Below, piece after piece: positions 24,311 through 33,400 of a stretch of DNA of 34,015 bases. The notes beneath the pieces are model-generated. The model saw only the letters and a list, made by a program, of their open reading frames with translations, ran no database searches and was not told where the DNA came from. This DNA comes from Candidatus Poseidoniales archaeon (GTDB lineage Archaea; Thermoplasmatota; Poseidoniia; Poseidoniales; Poseidoniaceae). A program made the translations under genes and the position numbers. The stretch covers positions 1 through 34,015 of the forward strand of contig QQSD01000079.1 in NCBI GenBank assembly GCA_003602485.1, written 5' to 3'. Each line of letters begins with the position of its first letter. Within the stretch, counting starts at the first letter, position 1.

Positions 24311-24640
24311 ATGAACCAGCCTTTGCATTGCATGAACGCCATGTCCGACCATGCCTTTGAGAACACATACGACCTCTCCGATAAGCAATTGCAAGAACTT
24401 GACGAAGCTGAAGAGTTGATGCTCAAAGGTTCACTTGGCGCTGCTGAAAGCATGCTCTTGAGTATGTTGAAGGGTGATGAGGAATGTATCCCAGTCCTAT
24501 CAAATCTGGGCCATCTCTACGGCCGTTATCTTTCTGAATTTGAAACCGCCATCGAGTACTATGACAGAGTATTGGCCATCGAACCTGACAACGCTTGGGC
24601 AAGAGATGCTCGGCGACGTTACCTCCGCTACATCGATTGA
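24311..24640 (+). CDS. small TPR-repeat protein
   Basis: This 109-residue protein starts at ATG 24311 (later in-frame ATGs at 24332 and 24341 are possible). Residues about 35-105 show two tetratricopeptide-like units: AEELMLKGSLGAAESMLLSMLKG and LGHLYGRYLSEFETAIEYYDRVLAIEPDNAWAR, the second close to consensus. Such proteins are scaffolds for protein-protein contacts. It is followed 24 bp later by the FtsZ-like gene on the same strand, so it may be a partner of that GTPase; this is inference from position alone. Confidence 0.7.
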   Translation: MNQPLHCMNAMSDHAFENTYDLSDKQLQELDEAEELMLKGSLGAAESMLLSMLKGDEECIPVLSNLGHLYGRYLSEFETAIEYYDRVLAIEPDNAWARDARRRYLRYID

Positions 24641-24664
24641 TAACCAACACCAAAGTTCATTGAG

Positions 24665-25594
24665 ATGCCACCCTCAGTGGGTGGCATGGACCCGTCTAAC
24701 ATCCTCATCGCAGGAGTCGGCGGCATAGGTTGTTCATGGGCTCACCAAGCATACCTCCGTTGCGGCATGGGTGCTCACTTAGCACTGGTTGATGCGGATG
24801 ATTCCAGTTTCAAAACAGGTGAAAACACCCACGTGCTACGCCTCGGCCATGCCCTTGATGAAAATGGATGTGCAGCCCTACCCCCGCTCGCTGAACAACG
24901 GATGCGGGGCTTAGCCAATCTCACAAACCAGCTGTTCAAATCTACCGAGTTGGTCATCCTCCTCACTGGATTAGGTGGCGGCGTTGGCACGGGAGCAGCA
25001 CATGAATTTGCTCGTCAAGCCCGCCAATCTGGAGCGATTGTTCTTGCAGTAGCGGGCTTGCCCTTTGAATCTCAACCTGCTCGGGCTGCCATTGCTGAAG
25101 ACGGTCTCGAACGCCTCGAACACGTGGCCCACGTCACCGTGCGTCTTTCTCTTGAACGCTTGGCACGCCAAGCCCGTGAGCGTGGCCAAATGTGGCAGAT
25201 GGGCGCCGAATGGATCGAAGACTTGGTCGACGGATTGGTTCGAACACTAATGCGCATGGGCCTCATTAATCTCGACCTCATGGACCTGCGTGCTATTGTT
25301 GACCAAGTCGGCGGCGCTACCATGCTGGTCGGCGTTGGCCGCCCTGACGACCCTAAAGGAATCCTGGAGTCAGCCTTGAAAGCCCCACTGGCCGCAATGG
25401 ACGTGAGCGGAGCCAAAGGATGCTTGATCCAGGTTGAAGGGGGTTTGGGCATGACCATTGGGCAGGTTGATGCAGTGACTGCCCTCTTCACAAGCGCACT
25501 TGATGATGACGCCCAGGTCATTCTGGGAGCACGAGTTAGCGAGGACCTCGTTGATACGATTCGTGTCGTAACACTGCTTTCAGGAATTCGATGA
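24665..25594 (+). CDS. divergent FtsZ/tubulin-superfamily GTPase
   Basis: This 309-residue protein lacks the long C-terminal tail of FtsZ. Seen features are a first nucleotide loop ILIAGVGGIGCSW (about 13-25), the tubulin signature in altered form GLGGGVGTGAAHEF (about 102-115; Val replaces the usual Thr of GGGTGTG), and a catalytic T7-like loop INLDLMDLRAIV (about 201-212) that keeps both Asp residues of NxDxxD. A C-terminal segment, TSALDDDAQVILGARVSED, resembles FtsZ's DPDANIIFGA. The first loop GVGGIGCS differs from FtsZ GVGGGGNN. It could be a non-canonical division protein, a CetZ-like cytoskeletal protein or a membrane-remodelling GTPase. ATG 24686 is an alternative start. Confidence 0.7.
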   Translation: MPPSVGGMDPSNILIAGVGGIGCSWAHQAYLRCGMGAHLALVDADDSSFKTGENTHVLRLGHALDENGCAALPPLAEQRMRGLANLTNQLFKSTELVILLTGLGGGVGTGAAHEFARQARQSGAIVLAVAGLPFESQPARAAIAEDGLERLEHVAHVTVRLSLERLARQARERGQMWQMGAEWIEDLVDGLVRTLMRMGLINLDLMDLRAIVDQVGGATMLVGVGRPDDPKGILESALKAPLAAMDVSGAKGCLIQVEGGLGMTIGQVDAVTALFTSALDDDAQVILGARVSEDLVDTIRVVTLLSGIR

Positions 25595-25595
25595 G

Positions 25596-26984
25596 TCAAT
25601 CTAAGAGTTCAATTTCATCGTCCCACTGAACACCTTCTGCAAGGGTATCAGGCGCTTTATCTGACCATGAAACCTCATCGCCGATATCGTTTGGTGTCGA
25701 GGATGCCTCTGAGGTATCTGCTACATCTGCATGTTCTGGGGCGATTGTATCCTGAACTTCATTGGGTTCACCTTCCTCCGTCGCTGGTGTAACTTTTGCA
25801 ACAATCCGCTGTACCTTGACGCTCTGGTCATGATTCCCGATAATCTGAGTGAGGACTTTTGGCTGAAGCCACATGAATGTGAGTAAGACGATGACGTGAC
25901 CCGCCATCATGACATTGCGTATGTCTTCGAGAACGGTCGTAAGCATGGCAACGCTGCCAGCATAAGCATATCCAAAGGCGAGCCCAATAGGCAAGGCATT
26001 TTTCGTATGCACCAATCGGAACGATGAGCGGAAGGAGCGGGATGTGAGACTCCATATCGCCATGATAATGGTGAACATCATCAACAAGAGTTCCTCGATA
26101 AGAAGAGCGGCACTTGAGGGAGTCATGGTCCAATGACGCCAAACCGTCAGAAGGTGCCATGTGATCATCGCCTGAGTAAGCAACATCCATCGCGAGGAAA
26201 ACCGATGGAGATGGCGTTGATGAGCCGCAATCGTTCGTTGATTTCGAGTGAGATAAGAGGAGGCTGTGAAGAGGGCTGCGAACAATGCGTAAAACACTAC
26301 ATTTTCACTCAATACTTTGACTGGGGTGGATGCCCCCCCGGTAATGAATTCAAAGGCAAACAAAAGAGCGTAGGAAAGCGTGACGAGGAGAACCAACGTA
26401 ACGGACGCAGAGATTCTCACAGAGCCATTTGTTTCTTCGGCAGCGGGCAAGCGCCGAGCGGCGAAGCTGGAAAGCCATGTTGCGAAACTCCGTCCTTGAA
26501 CGATTGCCCACACCACAAAGAGGCTGCTCAAGATGAGTGGTAAGGTTGAGGACACGTCGCCCAAAGCCCCGTTTTCACCCACCAGAAGCTGTAGTGCGAC
26601 AAGGGCACATAGACTTACAAGGAGGGGGAAGATACAGATGCGGAAGGAGGAGGCCATCGATTTGAACCGCCCACTCGTTTGGTCTTCTGCTGCATCGGGA
26701 AGTGTCGTCCAACGCTGAACTGCGGAATTAGAGGAGAGCATTCCAGTCACGAAATATCCACTTGATAACGAGATGAACCCAATAGCGCTCAATGATTCAA
26801 AACCGTTTGAGGCCATCACGTGAAGAATTGAAGAGAGGAGGAGGACAAGAATCACGTGAGGGAGGGTGCGTGTGCTCAGCAACACACCCAGCAATGCCCA
26901 AATCGAGGCATCTTGCTCTTGCAGAACCTCGATGCTGGTGCCTTGAGAAGTCACCTCATCGGGCTGTTCTACTTCATCGCTCAC
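25596..26984 (-). CDS. multi-pass membrane protein with acidic C-terminal tail
   Basis: This 462-residue protein starts at GTG 26984. After an acidic N-terminus (about 1-28) there are about ten hydrophobic segments, roughly paired. From about residue 395 the tail is hydrophilic and acidic, ending in VQWDDEIELLD and containing EVSWSD, a pattern like a peptide-binding linear motif. I do not recognise the family. It faces the FtsZ-like gene tail-to-tail with a 1-bp gap and is divergent from the Pop5-like gene with only 32 bp between starts, so its promoter overlaps that gene's promoter. Confidence 0.7.
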   Translation of the reverse strand: MSDEVEQPDEVTSQGTSIEVLQEQDASIWALLGVLLSTRTLPHVILVLLLSSILHVMASNGFESLSAIGFISLSSGYFVTGMLSSNSAVQRWTTLPDAAEDQTSGRFKSMASSFRICIFPLLVSLCALVALQLLVGENGALGDVSSTLPLILSSLFVVWAIVQGRSFATWLSSFAARRLPAAEETNGSVRISASVTLVLLVTLSYALLFAFEFITGGASTPVKVLSENVVFYALFAALFTASSYLTRNQRTIAAHQRHLHRFSSRWMLLTQAMITWHLLTVWRHWTMTPSSAALLIEELLLMMFTIIMAIWSLTSRSFRSSFRLVHTKNALPIGLAFGYAYAGSVAMLTTVLEDIRNVMMAGHVIVLLTFMWLQPKVLTQIIGNHDQSVKVQRIVAKVTPATEEGEPNEVQDTIAPEHADVADTSEASSTPNDIGDEVSWSDKAPDTLAEGVQWDDEIELLD

Positions 26985-27016
26985 AATGTGTCCTGCCAGC
27001 CCACCATTTTCATACT

Positions 27017-27460
27017 ATGGTCATGAGGAGGGTGAAAACTCTTGAAGCCCTTCCCCCAGGGCTGTGCATGGCCAAACGACTCACGAAGGCGCTTCGGGGG
27101 AAGCGGAGATGGGTTGGATTGGTTACTGCTCACAGCCTTCAGTCTCGAAACGAAATTGAACGAAAGGTTGAGGGGATCATGAAGGAACTTAACCTTTCAA
27201 AGGCACCTCGTTTGATGGATTTCTTCCGCCCAGATTCAGAGACATCACGCCACTTTTGCTCGCAGAATCCCAACGGGCCACGTGAAGTAGGAGTGATGAT
27301 TTTACGCATTGCTCACGAAGACACACCATCTCTCCGGGCGGCGCTCTCTGAGCCTACCGCCCTTGAAACCCACGGAATGATGACCTACACCACCAGTGGG
27401 AAGATACGCTTGGTGAGAGAGCGCATGGGAATTGCAAGACCAAAGCGCAACAACGATTGA
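27017..27460 (+). CDS. probable RNase P protein subunit, Pop5/Rpp14-like
   Basis: This 147-residue protein starts at ATG 27017 or 27023; longer in-frame extensions overlap the divergent gene and are unlikely. By eye the order of features fits archaeal Pop5: TLEALPPGL, then LRGKRRWVGLVTA, a helix SRNEIERKVEGIMKEL, a strand GVMILRIAHED, helix SLRAAL, and the final TSGKIRLVRERM, comparable to the SGTIKRLKRK end of Pop5. About 20 extra residues sit in the middle (PDSETSRHFCSQNPNG). If right, it is a protein component of the RNase P holoenzyme that matures tRNA 5' ends. Similarity is modest and unverified. Confidence 0.5.
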   Translation: MVMRRVKTLEALPPGLCMAKRLTKALRGKRRWVGLVTAHSLQSRNEIERKVEGIMKELNLSKAPRLMDFFRPDSETSRHFCSQNPNGPREVGVMILRIAHEDTPSLRAALSEPTALETHGMMTYTTSGKIRLVRERMGIARPKRNND

Positions 27461-27497
27461 ACATTACTTTGATGTCCTGCAGCCGTCTCGATGAGCC

Positions 27498-28001
27498 ATG
27501 GGAGGAGGAGGAACTGCTCCAAAAATGAAGATGAGTGATGCGCTCATTTTGACGGGAGTCACCATCCTCTTCGGTTCCCTCTTCATGCACGCATGGGTCA
27601 CACCTGTCCAAATCAACGGGGAAGATCCACCCTACACCAACGGTGCCTCGATGATGAATGGAGATGTATTTGTTGTTAACGTCACTCTGGCCAACGAGTC
27701 AACCGTTCGCTTTGTATTGATGGATGAAAGTGGGAAAATTACCGACGCTGAAAGTGTTCCAATGGGAAGTGGCGACCAGTATGAGAAACGCTGGGTGATT
27801 TCTGATGGAGGCTATTACACCTACGAAATTGATACCAAAGGCGAAGATGCAACTCTTGAAGTTGACATTGAACGACAGTACATGATTGACATGCTGCCCT
27901 TCCCAATAGGCGCATTTTTGCTTGCTTATGGACTCTACCAACGAGATGATGAAGTGGCAGAAGATGAATCAGAAGTTCTCGACGCAGAATTAGATGCCTG
28001 A
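27498..28001 (+). CDS. membrane protein with extracytoplasmic beta domain
   Basis: This 167-residue protein has a Gly-rich start (GGGGTAPKMKM) and a hydrophobic helix at about 15-33. A roughly 85-residue exported region (about 35-118) with alternating strands (VNVTLANESTVRFVLMDESG, YYTYEIDTKGEDATLEVDI) follows, then a second helix (about 130-148) and an acidic tail. I know no family; the middle resembles a small beta-sandwich. Later ATGs at 27525 and 27531 are possible starts. Its last 12 bases overlap the end of the convergent fusion gene. Confidence 0.65.
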   Translation: MGGGGTAPKMKMSDALILTGVTILFGSLFMHAWVTPVQINGEDPPYTNGASMMNGDVFVVNVTLANESTVRFVLMDESGKITDAESVPMGSGDQYEKRWVISDGGYYTYEIDTKGEDATLEVDIERQYMIDMLPFPIGAFLLAYGLYQRDDEVAEDESEVLDAELDA

Positions 28002-29468
28002 CCATCTCAGGGCATCTGGGTCGTCTACGAGTAGGCCGTGTTCCCGACCCGTTACGAACAGTTGACCTTCCTGATCAAGGCTCGAAAAGTGTACGGTTTT
28101 ATTTCTATAGAGGAGTGGTCCAAGATTTGATTCTGCTCGAAGAACCTCAATATTGAGGTCGTCAAAATAAAACCGGTGTTCACCCAAACAGGCATGCACC
28201 GTCGTGTCAAAAAGAGAGGCTACCATCGCGTGCAAACTTTCCATGAGTTGGAGTTGATTGATACCCGAGAGCATGTTAAGAAGGGAACCATAAGGCTTGG
28301 GAGCCACGAGATTAAGCCCGAGTCCGAGTACAATTCGGTGGTTCTTGCCAGAGGACCGAGCCTCGAAGAGAATGCCTCCAAATTTCAGCCAACCTTCGGG
28401 CGAAAGAAGAAATAAGTCGTTGGGCCATTTCAAACACATCGACTCAGAATTCTCCGCTGCGTAGGTTCTCAAGAGCAGCTGAACATGATGCCCAACGAGC
28501 AATTGGTGCATGGTTGAATGAGCCATGCCACCATCCAATGCCACTACCCAAGAGGCCATGATGGCTTGAGAAGGAGAGTCCCAAGAGCGCCCTCGTCTCC
28601 CTCTGCCTTTGGATTGGTGATCTGCACTAACTCGTGACCCAAGACCATGCTCGGAATTCAAAAGATGGGCATTGGTACTCTCAAGAGTTGGATAATGTTC
28701 TATCTTCGCCTTTCGAAATGGGCGCCAAAGGGCCATCGCACTGAGCACCTCACCCTCATCAAATTGACACTGCCCTACAACACGTGCTGCAAAGCCTTGC
28801 CGCCAGGCAAGGGGCTGTGCCTGCCCACCGATGCCACGATTGGAGACGATAACATATGCGCGCCCTCCGGGGCGGAGAAGCTGACCTGCCCCGAGAAGGT
28901 TGAGAAAACGAGCATACAATCCCATGTCATCGGTGTCGATCATGGCCGCCTCTTCAAGGGGGCCGAGCACTGGCTCTCCGGGCTTTGGAGGATCGAGATA
29001 AGGCATGTTCCACATCACGACATCGTAGAGTTCGTCTCCCATCCACTGTTGCGGGAGACCATCCTGTTGTGGACCTGGACCTCCCTCTCGCACCCGTATG
29101 GGGTACCCGTATTTCTCAGCGTGACCTTTGGTGCAAGCAACCGCATATGGATTGATGTCACATGAGGTCACTGACCAACCAAGACTTGCAGCAAAAAGAG
29201 AGATTGCCCCCGCTCCACATCCAATTTCAAGCGCCTTGGTTTGCGAAGGAAGACGTGCCTTGTTAATGACTTGAGCAAGGAGATTTGTATCTTCCCGAGG
29301 CCCGTAAACAGTAGGAAAAAGATCCAGGTCAAATCGTTGACCAATTGGCGAAGTCCAACTGACTGATTGAGACGCCCGTTCAAGACGGGCAATTTCTGCC
29401 TCGGCATCGGCCTCTTTGAAGTGATGAGGCCGTCTCATAAACCACTCGAAGAGCGCTACCATCATCAT
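27990..29468 (-). CDS. fusion of a PrmC/HemK-like methyltransferase and biotin-protein ligase
   Basis: This protein is 492 residues from ATG 29468 (three ATGs in a row; a GTG lies three codons upstream). The N-domain (about 50-250) is a class I SAM-dependent methyltransferase: ALEIGCGAGAISLFAA is motif I, SCDINPYAV the acidic end of strand 2, and VVMWNMPYLDPP the catalytic motif, a change from the NPPY of HemK/PrmC and Mtq2. The C-domain (about 255-490) is BirA-like: ESTNAHLL, GRGRRGRSW (biotin loop), LKWPNDLFL, KFGGILFEA and VLGLGLNLV. It should form biotinyl-AMP and modify the carrier encoded at 6488. No DNA-binding helix-turn-helix is present. A BirA/methyltransferase fusion is unusual. 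Confidence 0.85.
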   Translation of the reverse strand: MMMVALFEWFMRRPHHFKEADAEAEIARLERASQSVSWTSPIGQRFDLDLFPTVYGPREDTNLLAQVINKARLPSQTKALEIGCGAGAISLFAASLGWSVTSCDINPYAVACTKGHAEKYGYPIRVREGGPGPQQDGLPQQWMGDELYDVVMWNMPYLDPPKPGEPVLGPLEEAAMIDTDDMGLYARFLNLLGAGQLLRPGGRAYVIVSNRGIGGQAQPLAWRQGFAARVVGQCQFDEGEVLSAMALWRPFRKAKIEHYPTLESTNAHLLNSEHGLGSRVSADHQSKGRGRRGRSWDSPSQAIMASWVVALDGGMAHSTMHQLLVGHHVQLLLRTYAAENSESMCLKWPNDLFLLSPEGWLKFGGILFEARSSGKNHRIVLGLGLNLVAPKPYGSLLNMLSGINQLQLMESLHAMVASLFDTTVHACLGEHRFYFDDLNIEVLRAESNLGPLLYRNKTVHFSSLDQEGQLFVTGREHGLLVDDPDALRWSGI

Positions 29469-29592
29469 CCTATGCACGAGTCAGCCAGTACAAATGTGCG
29501 ATTTTTGCCGAATAGAACACTTCTTAGGGAAGCAATCTGTAAGGCGTATATCTGCAGGGGGCGGAGCGCATGGCTCAATCGTCTCCCGAAAC

Positions 29593-29600
29593 GTATAATA
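29593..29600 (+). promoter_or_regulatory. TATA box upstream of tRNA-Lys
   Basis: GTATAATA lies about 41 bases upstream of the mature tRNA 5' end, which fits a short 5' leader removed by RNase P. It is the best match in the 29469-29640 spacer, which otherwise shows only the divergent start of the fusion gene. Confidence 0.45.
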
Positions 29601-29640
29601 ACACCATGTCGGTCGGACGAAGAGCCCAAGTTGCTACTTT

Positions 29641-29714
29641 GGGCCTGTAGCTCAGTCAGGTAGAGCGTCGGACTTTTAATCCGATGGTCGCGGGTTCGAA
29701 CCCCGTCAGGCCCG
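29641..29714 (+). tRNA. tRNA-Lys (anticodon UUU)
   Basis: This is a 74-base cloverleaf. The acceptor stem GGGCCTG (29641-29647) pairs with CAGGCCC (29707-29713), discriminator G at 29714. The D-arm is GCTC...GAGC. The anticodon stem TCGGA/TCCGA encloses the loop CTTTTAA with anticodon TTT, reading lysine AAA/AAG. The T-arm contains GGTTCGAACCCC. CCA is not encoded. No intron is seen. It sits just before rpoH on the same strand. Confidence 0.97.
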
Positions 29715-29765
29715 CCTGACAACGCTACCGGCTCTGCGTAGTAGGGCATTCGCGGGGGTTACGAA

Positions 29766-30416
29766 ATGGTAGTGAAGAGTGCAACAAAAAAGCGGTTAAT
29801 GGAACTCGGCGTTTCTGAAGAATACGCCCACAAACTTGCCACGGACCGTAACATGACCGACATCAAGAACATGTCTCACGACGACGTCGCTTCAACCCTT
29901 GGCATTTCCAAAGACGCTGAAGAATTCATCACAACCATGCAAATCATCGCTGAACAAGGCTCCCGTCGACGTGCAGCAAAGAAGAGCACGAAAATCACCA
30001 TTCGAGCCAAGGCCGTTGACGATATGGACCGCCCAGAAATCACGTCCCGTTTCAACGCCCTCAACCACGAACTCGTCCCTCACCAAGAACTCGTTGGCCC
30101 TGCTAACTTGTCTCCCGAAGAACTACTCGCCATTGAAACCGAAGAACTCGCCCCTTGGCGAATGATTCAGCCTGACCCCGAAACTGGTGAGGACCGCTTG
30201 GCCAAGGAACTCTTGCCCAAAATTCTCATCACCGACCCCGTTGTCCAAGTCATCAAAGAAGTAGCAGAATCAGAAGACAACGCCCATCTCCAAGCAAATC
30301 CTGACCACAAGCCATTGGCTGCTGGCTGGATTGCCGATCGTGTGCTTAAGGTCATTCGCCGCTCCCCGTCGGCCGGCCAAAGCATAGCGTACCGGCTTAT
30401 TGTGGAGGGGAACTGA
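29766..30416 (+). CDS. rpoH: RNA polymerase subunit H (Rpb5-like) with N-terminal extension
   Basis: This 216-residue protein is much longer than the usual archaeal RpoH of about 75-85 residues. The C-terminal part (about 100-216) is the Rpb5-core: NHELVPHQELV, LLPKILITDPVVQVI, then VLKVIRRSPSAGQSIAYRLIV, the conserved KIxRxSxTAGxxxxYR end. Within it, two insertions (about 120-147 and 165-188) enlarge the core. The first 65 residues look helical and HhH-like (KRLMELGVSEEYAHKLATDRNMTD), and a basic linker (RRRAAKKSTK) follows. It precedes rpoB by 12 bp, the usual archaeal order. The extension might contact DNA or transcription factors; this is inference. Confidence 0.88.
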   Translation: MVVKSATKKRLMELGVSEEYAHKLATDRNMTDIKNMSHDDVASTLGISKDAEEFITTMQIIAEQGSRRRAAKKSTKITIRAKAVDDMDRPEITSRFNALNHELVPHQELVGPANLSPEELLAIETEELAPWRMIQPDPETGEDRLAKELLPKILITDPVVQVIKEVAESEDNAHLQANPDHKPLAAGWIADRVLKVIRRSPSAGQSIAYRLIVEGN

Positions 30417-30428
30417 GGAGAGGGTACC

Positions 30429-33400
30429 ATGCAGGAAATAATTCAAGCATTTTTCAAAGAACGCAGTTTGGTTAACCACCAACTTGCATCATACAACGAC
30501 TGTATCCCCGCATCTGAGTCTACACTCTCACGCATGGAGCGCATCATTCGCAACATCCGTGTAGGAACTGATGAAGACTTCGACGATGACGAAGGAGGAT
30601 ACATCAAACTCGACGTTGCTGAGCAAGACATTGTCATTCGATTGAAGAATGTCAAACTCGGCCAACCCACTGTCAAAGAAGCAAATGGTGCACTCAACCC
30701 GTCCACACCAATGGAATGCCGCCTACGCAAGTTGACATACATGTCCCCAGTTACAATTGACTTCACCATCAAGCGAAACGGCGTCCCATCACCAACTGAA
30801 TCCGGTGTGGCTGTCGGCAACATGCCGATCATGGTCCGCTCAGAGCGATGCAACCTCCACGCCAAGCACATTGCCGGCGACCGTGTCCTCAGCCCTACAA
30901 CTTCCGACGAGGACAAAGCCACCTGGCATGAAATGCTACGCAAGAAAGGCGAGGACCCCCTTGACCCCGGAGGCTATTTCATTATCAACGGTACCGAGCG
31001 TGTTCTCATCTCGATGGAAGACTTGGCTCCGAACCGTGTCACTGTTGAGATCAACAAGCGCTACGCTAAGCAAACCGAAGTCGCTAAGATTTTCTCGCAG
31101 AAAGACGGTATGCGAAAGCCACTTACTGTTGAAAAGCGCCGTGACGGAATGCTCATGGTCAAGATCAGCACTGCTGGTACCACCGCAATTCCCGTTGTCA
31201 TGCTCATGCGTGCACTCGGCGTTGAAAACGACCAGCAAATTTTCCAGGCTATCGCTGGAAACACAGATTCCTTCAAGTTCATCGTTGCCAACATCAACGA
31301 AGTCAACGACAACGAAGAATACAAAGTGGTCACTACTGAAGAAAGCCACCAGTGGTTGGAGAAGAAATTCGCCGCTGGCCAACAAAAGGAATACCGTGAA
31401 GCACGTGTCAACCAATTGCTTGACCGTGAATTGCTGCCCCACCTTGGCGACCAAGTTGAAGACCGTGAAAAGAAAGCTATCTATCTCGGCCGCATCGTCC
31501 GCCAGGTTCTCGAAATGGCCATTGAAGGCCGTGACCCCAACGACAAGGACCACTACGCCAACAAGCGTGTCCGCCTCGCAGGTGACCTGATTGAAGACCT
31601 GTTCCGTGTTTCGGCTGGACAACTCGCTCGTGACCTCAAGTATCAACTTGAGCGACATCACAACCGCAAGCGAGAACTCAAGATCACATCCTGTCTTCGA
31701 CCCGATGTGCTTACCTCAAAAATCATGCACGCACTCGCTACAGGAAACTGGGTCGGTGGACGTTCTGGTGTCAGCCAATTGCTTGACCGTACGACCTACC
31801 TCGCTGCCCTTTCCCACATGCGCCGTGTAACCTCTCCACTGGTCCGCAGTCAGCCTCACTTTGAAGCTCGTGACCTGCACCCTACCCAATGGGGACGCCT
31901 CTGCCCCAACGAAACCCCTGAAGGTCAAAATTGTGGTTTGGTCAAGAACGCTGCTCAAATGATTGACATCTCTGAAAACATTGACGAGGTCGAAATCCGC
32001 GAGCGACTTGACGAACTTGACGTCTACCAGCCCGATGACTGGACCGATGGTGACCGAATCCACGTTAACGGAGACATCTACGGTATCCACAAGCGTGGTG
32101 TCAAACTCGTTGACCACTTCAAGTCTGCACGCCGCCGCGGTGTGATTCCTTCAGAAGTGTCAATCCGTCACGATGCAGAGAACAAGGATATTTTCATCAA
32201 TACCGACAAAGGACGAATTCTTCGCCCTCTTTTGATCCTTTACGACGGTGCTCCTCGTTTAACGCAAGACCACCTTGCGCGTCTCAGCAATGGTGAGATG
32301 AACTTCCGTTCACTCATCATAGAAGGCGTCGTTGAATGGGTCGATGCTGAGGAAGAAGAAGACCTCTACATCGCTCCACGACCCTTTGTCCTACCCGAGA
32401 TGGTACCAGAAGGCGACTCCGCTGGTTTAGCCGGTCGAGTCATCAAGCACGAAGACATTGAATGGATGAACCTCGGTGAACCACAAGCAGATGTCGCTCA
32501 TCTACGCGCCAATGTTTGCTTGCCAAACGGTCAGTGGCAAACCACTGAGTTCGACGTGCAGTTGGAGTACTCCTCTGAACACACACACTGCGAAATTGAC
32601 CCACAACTCGTCCTCGGTGTTTGTGCTTCTCTTATCCCATACCCTGAGCACAACTCCACTCCCCGTGTTACTGGTGGTACGGCAATGGTCAAGCAATCAC
32701 TCGGTCTGCCCAGTGCGAACTACCGCATGCGCCCCGACACACGAGCACACATCTTGCACTACCCGCAACGTTCTATCACCAAAACACGCGCTATGGCAAC
32801 CACGAACTTCGATGACCGCCCAGGTGGCCAGAACTTCATTGTGGCTATCATGTCCCTTCACGGATACAACATGCAAGACGCTGTCATCATGAACAAGGGA
32901 TCCATCGACCGTGCACTGGGACGCTCAACCTTCAACCGAACCTACAACGCAGAACGACGTCGTTTCCCTGGCGGTCAAGTTGAAGAAATCGAAAAGCCCG
33001 GTAGCTCCAAGCAGGAAATCAAGGGACTCAAAACTCCCGAAGCCTACATGCATCTCGAAGCTGATGGGTTGCCTGTTCCTGAAACATCATTGATTGGAGG
33101 AAATGTGCTCGTCGGAAAGACCAGCCCTCCTCGCTTTTTGGAAGAAACATCTGGTGGCGCATTCTTGATGGCTCAAGAGCGTCGTGAATCATCAATGCTT
33201 GTTCGCCATGGCGAGAAAGGATGGGTCGACAACGTCTACGTGACAGAATCACTTGATTCGGGTCGCCTCGTCCGTGTCATGGTTCGAAGCCACAAAGTCC
33301 CTGAAGTCGGTGACAAATTTGCATCCCGTCACGGGCAGAAAGGTGTCATTGGACGCTTGGTGAACCAAGAAGACATGCCGTTCACTCAAGACGGTGTTGT

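Noticed and set aside
26133-26543. 136-residue plus-strand ORF opposite the membrane protein
   Set aside because: Low-quality composition and no start site; the opposite frame has consistent membrane helices.
26792-27016. 75-residue N-terminal extension of the Pop5-like protein
   Set aside because: It lies entirely over the divergent gene and its start, and is rich in Cys/Arg/His as expected from antisense sequence; ATG 27017 is preferred.
28647-29165. 172-residue plus-strand ORF opposite the methyltransferase/BirA fusion
   Set aside because: No recognisable motifs, and the minus frame shows both complete domains.
29465-29749. 94-residue minus-strand ORF running through the tRNA (GGPDGVRTRDHRIKS type)
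   Set aside because: This is the well-known false protein that arises from translating the reverse strand of a tRNA gene; the tRNA cloverleaf explains the sequence.
30757-31590. 277-residue plus-strand ORF overlapping rpoB in another frame
   Set aside because: Ser/Thr/Lys-rich, low-complexity translation of the shifted rpoB frame; the true frame has all polymerase motifs.
30936-31661. 241-residue minus-strand ORF inside rpoB
   Set aside because: It is antisense to conserved RpoB motifs, with no family similarity and no start signals; a codon-bias shadow.
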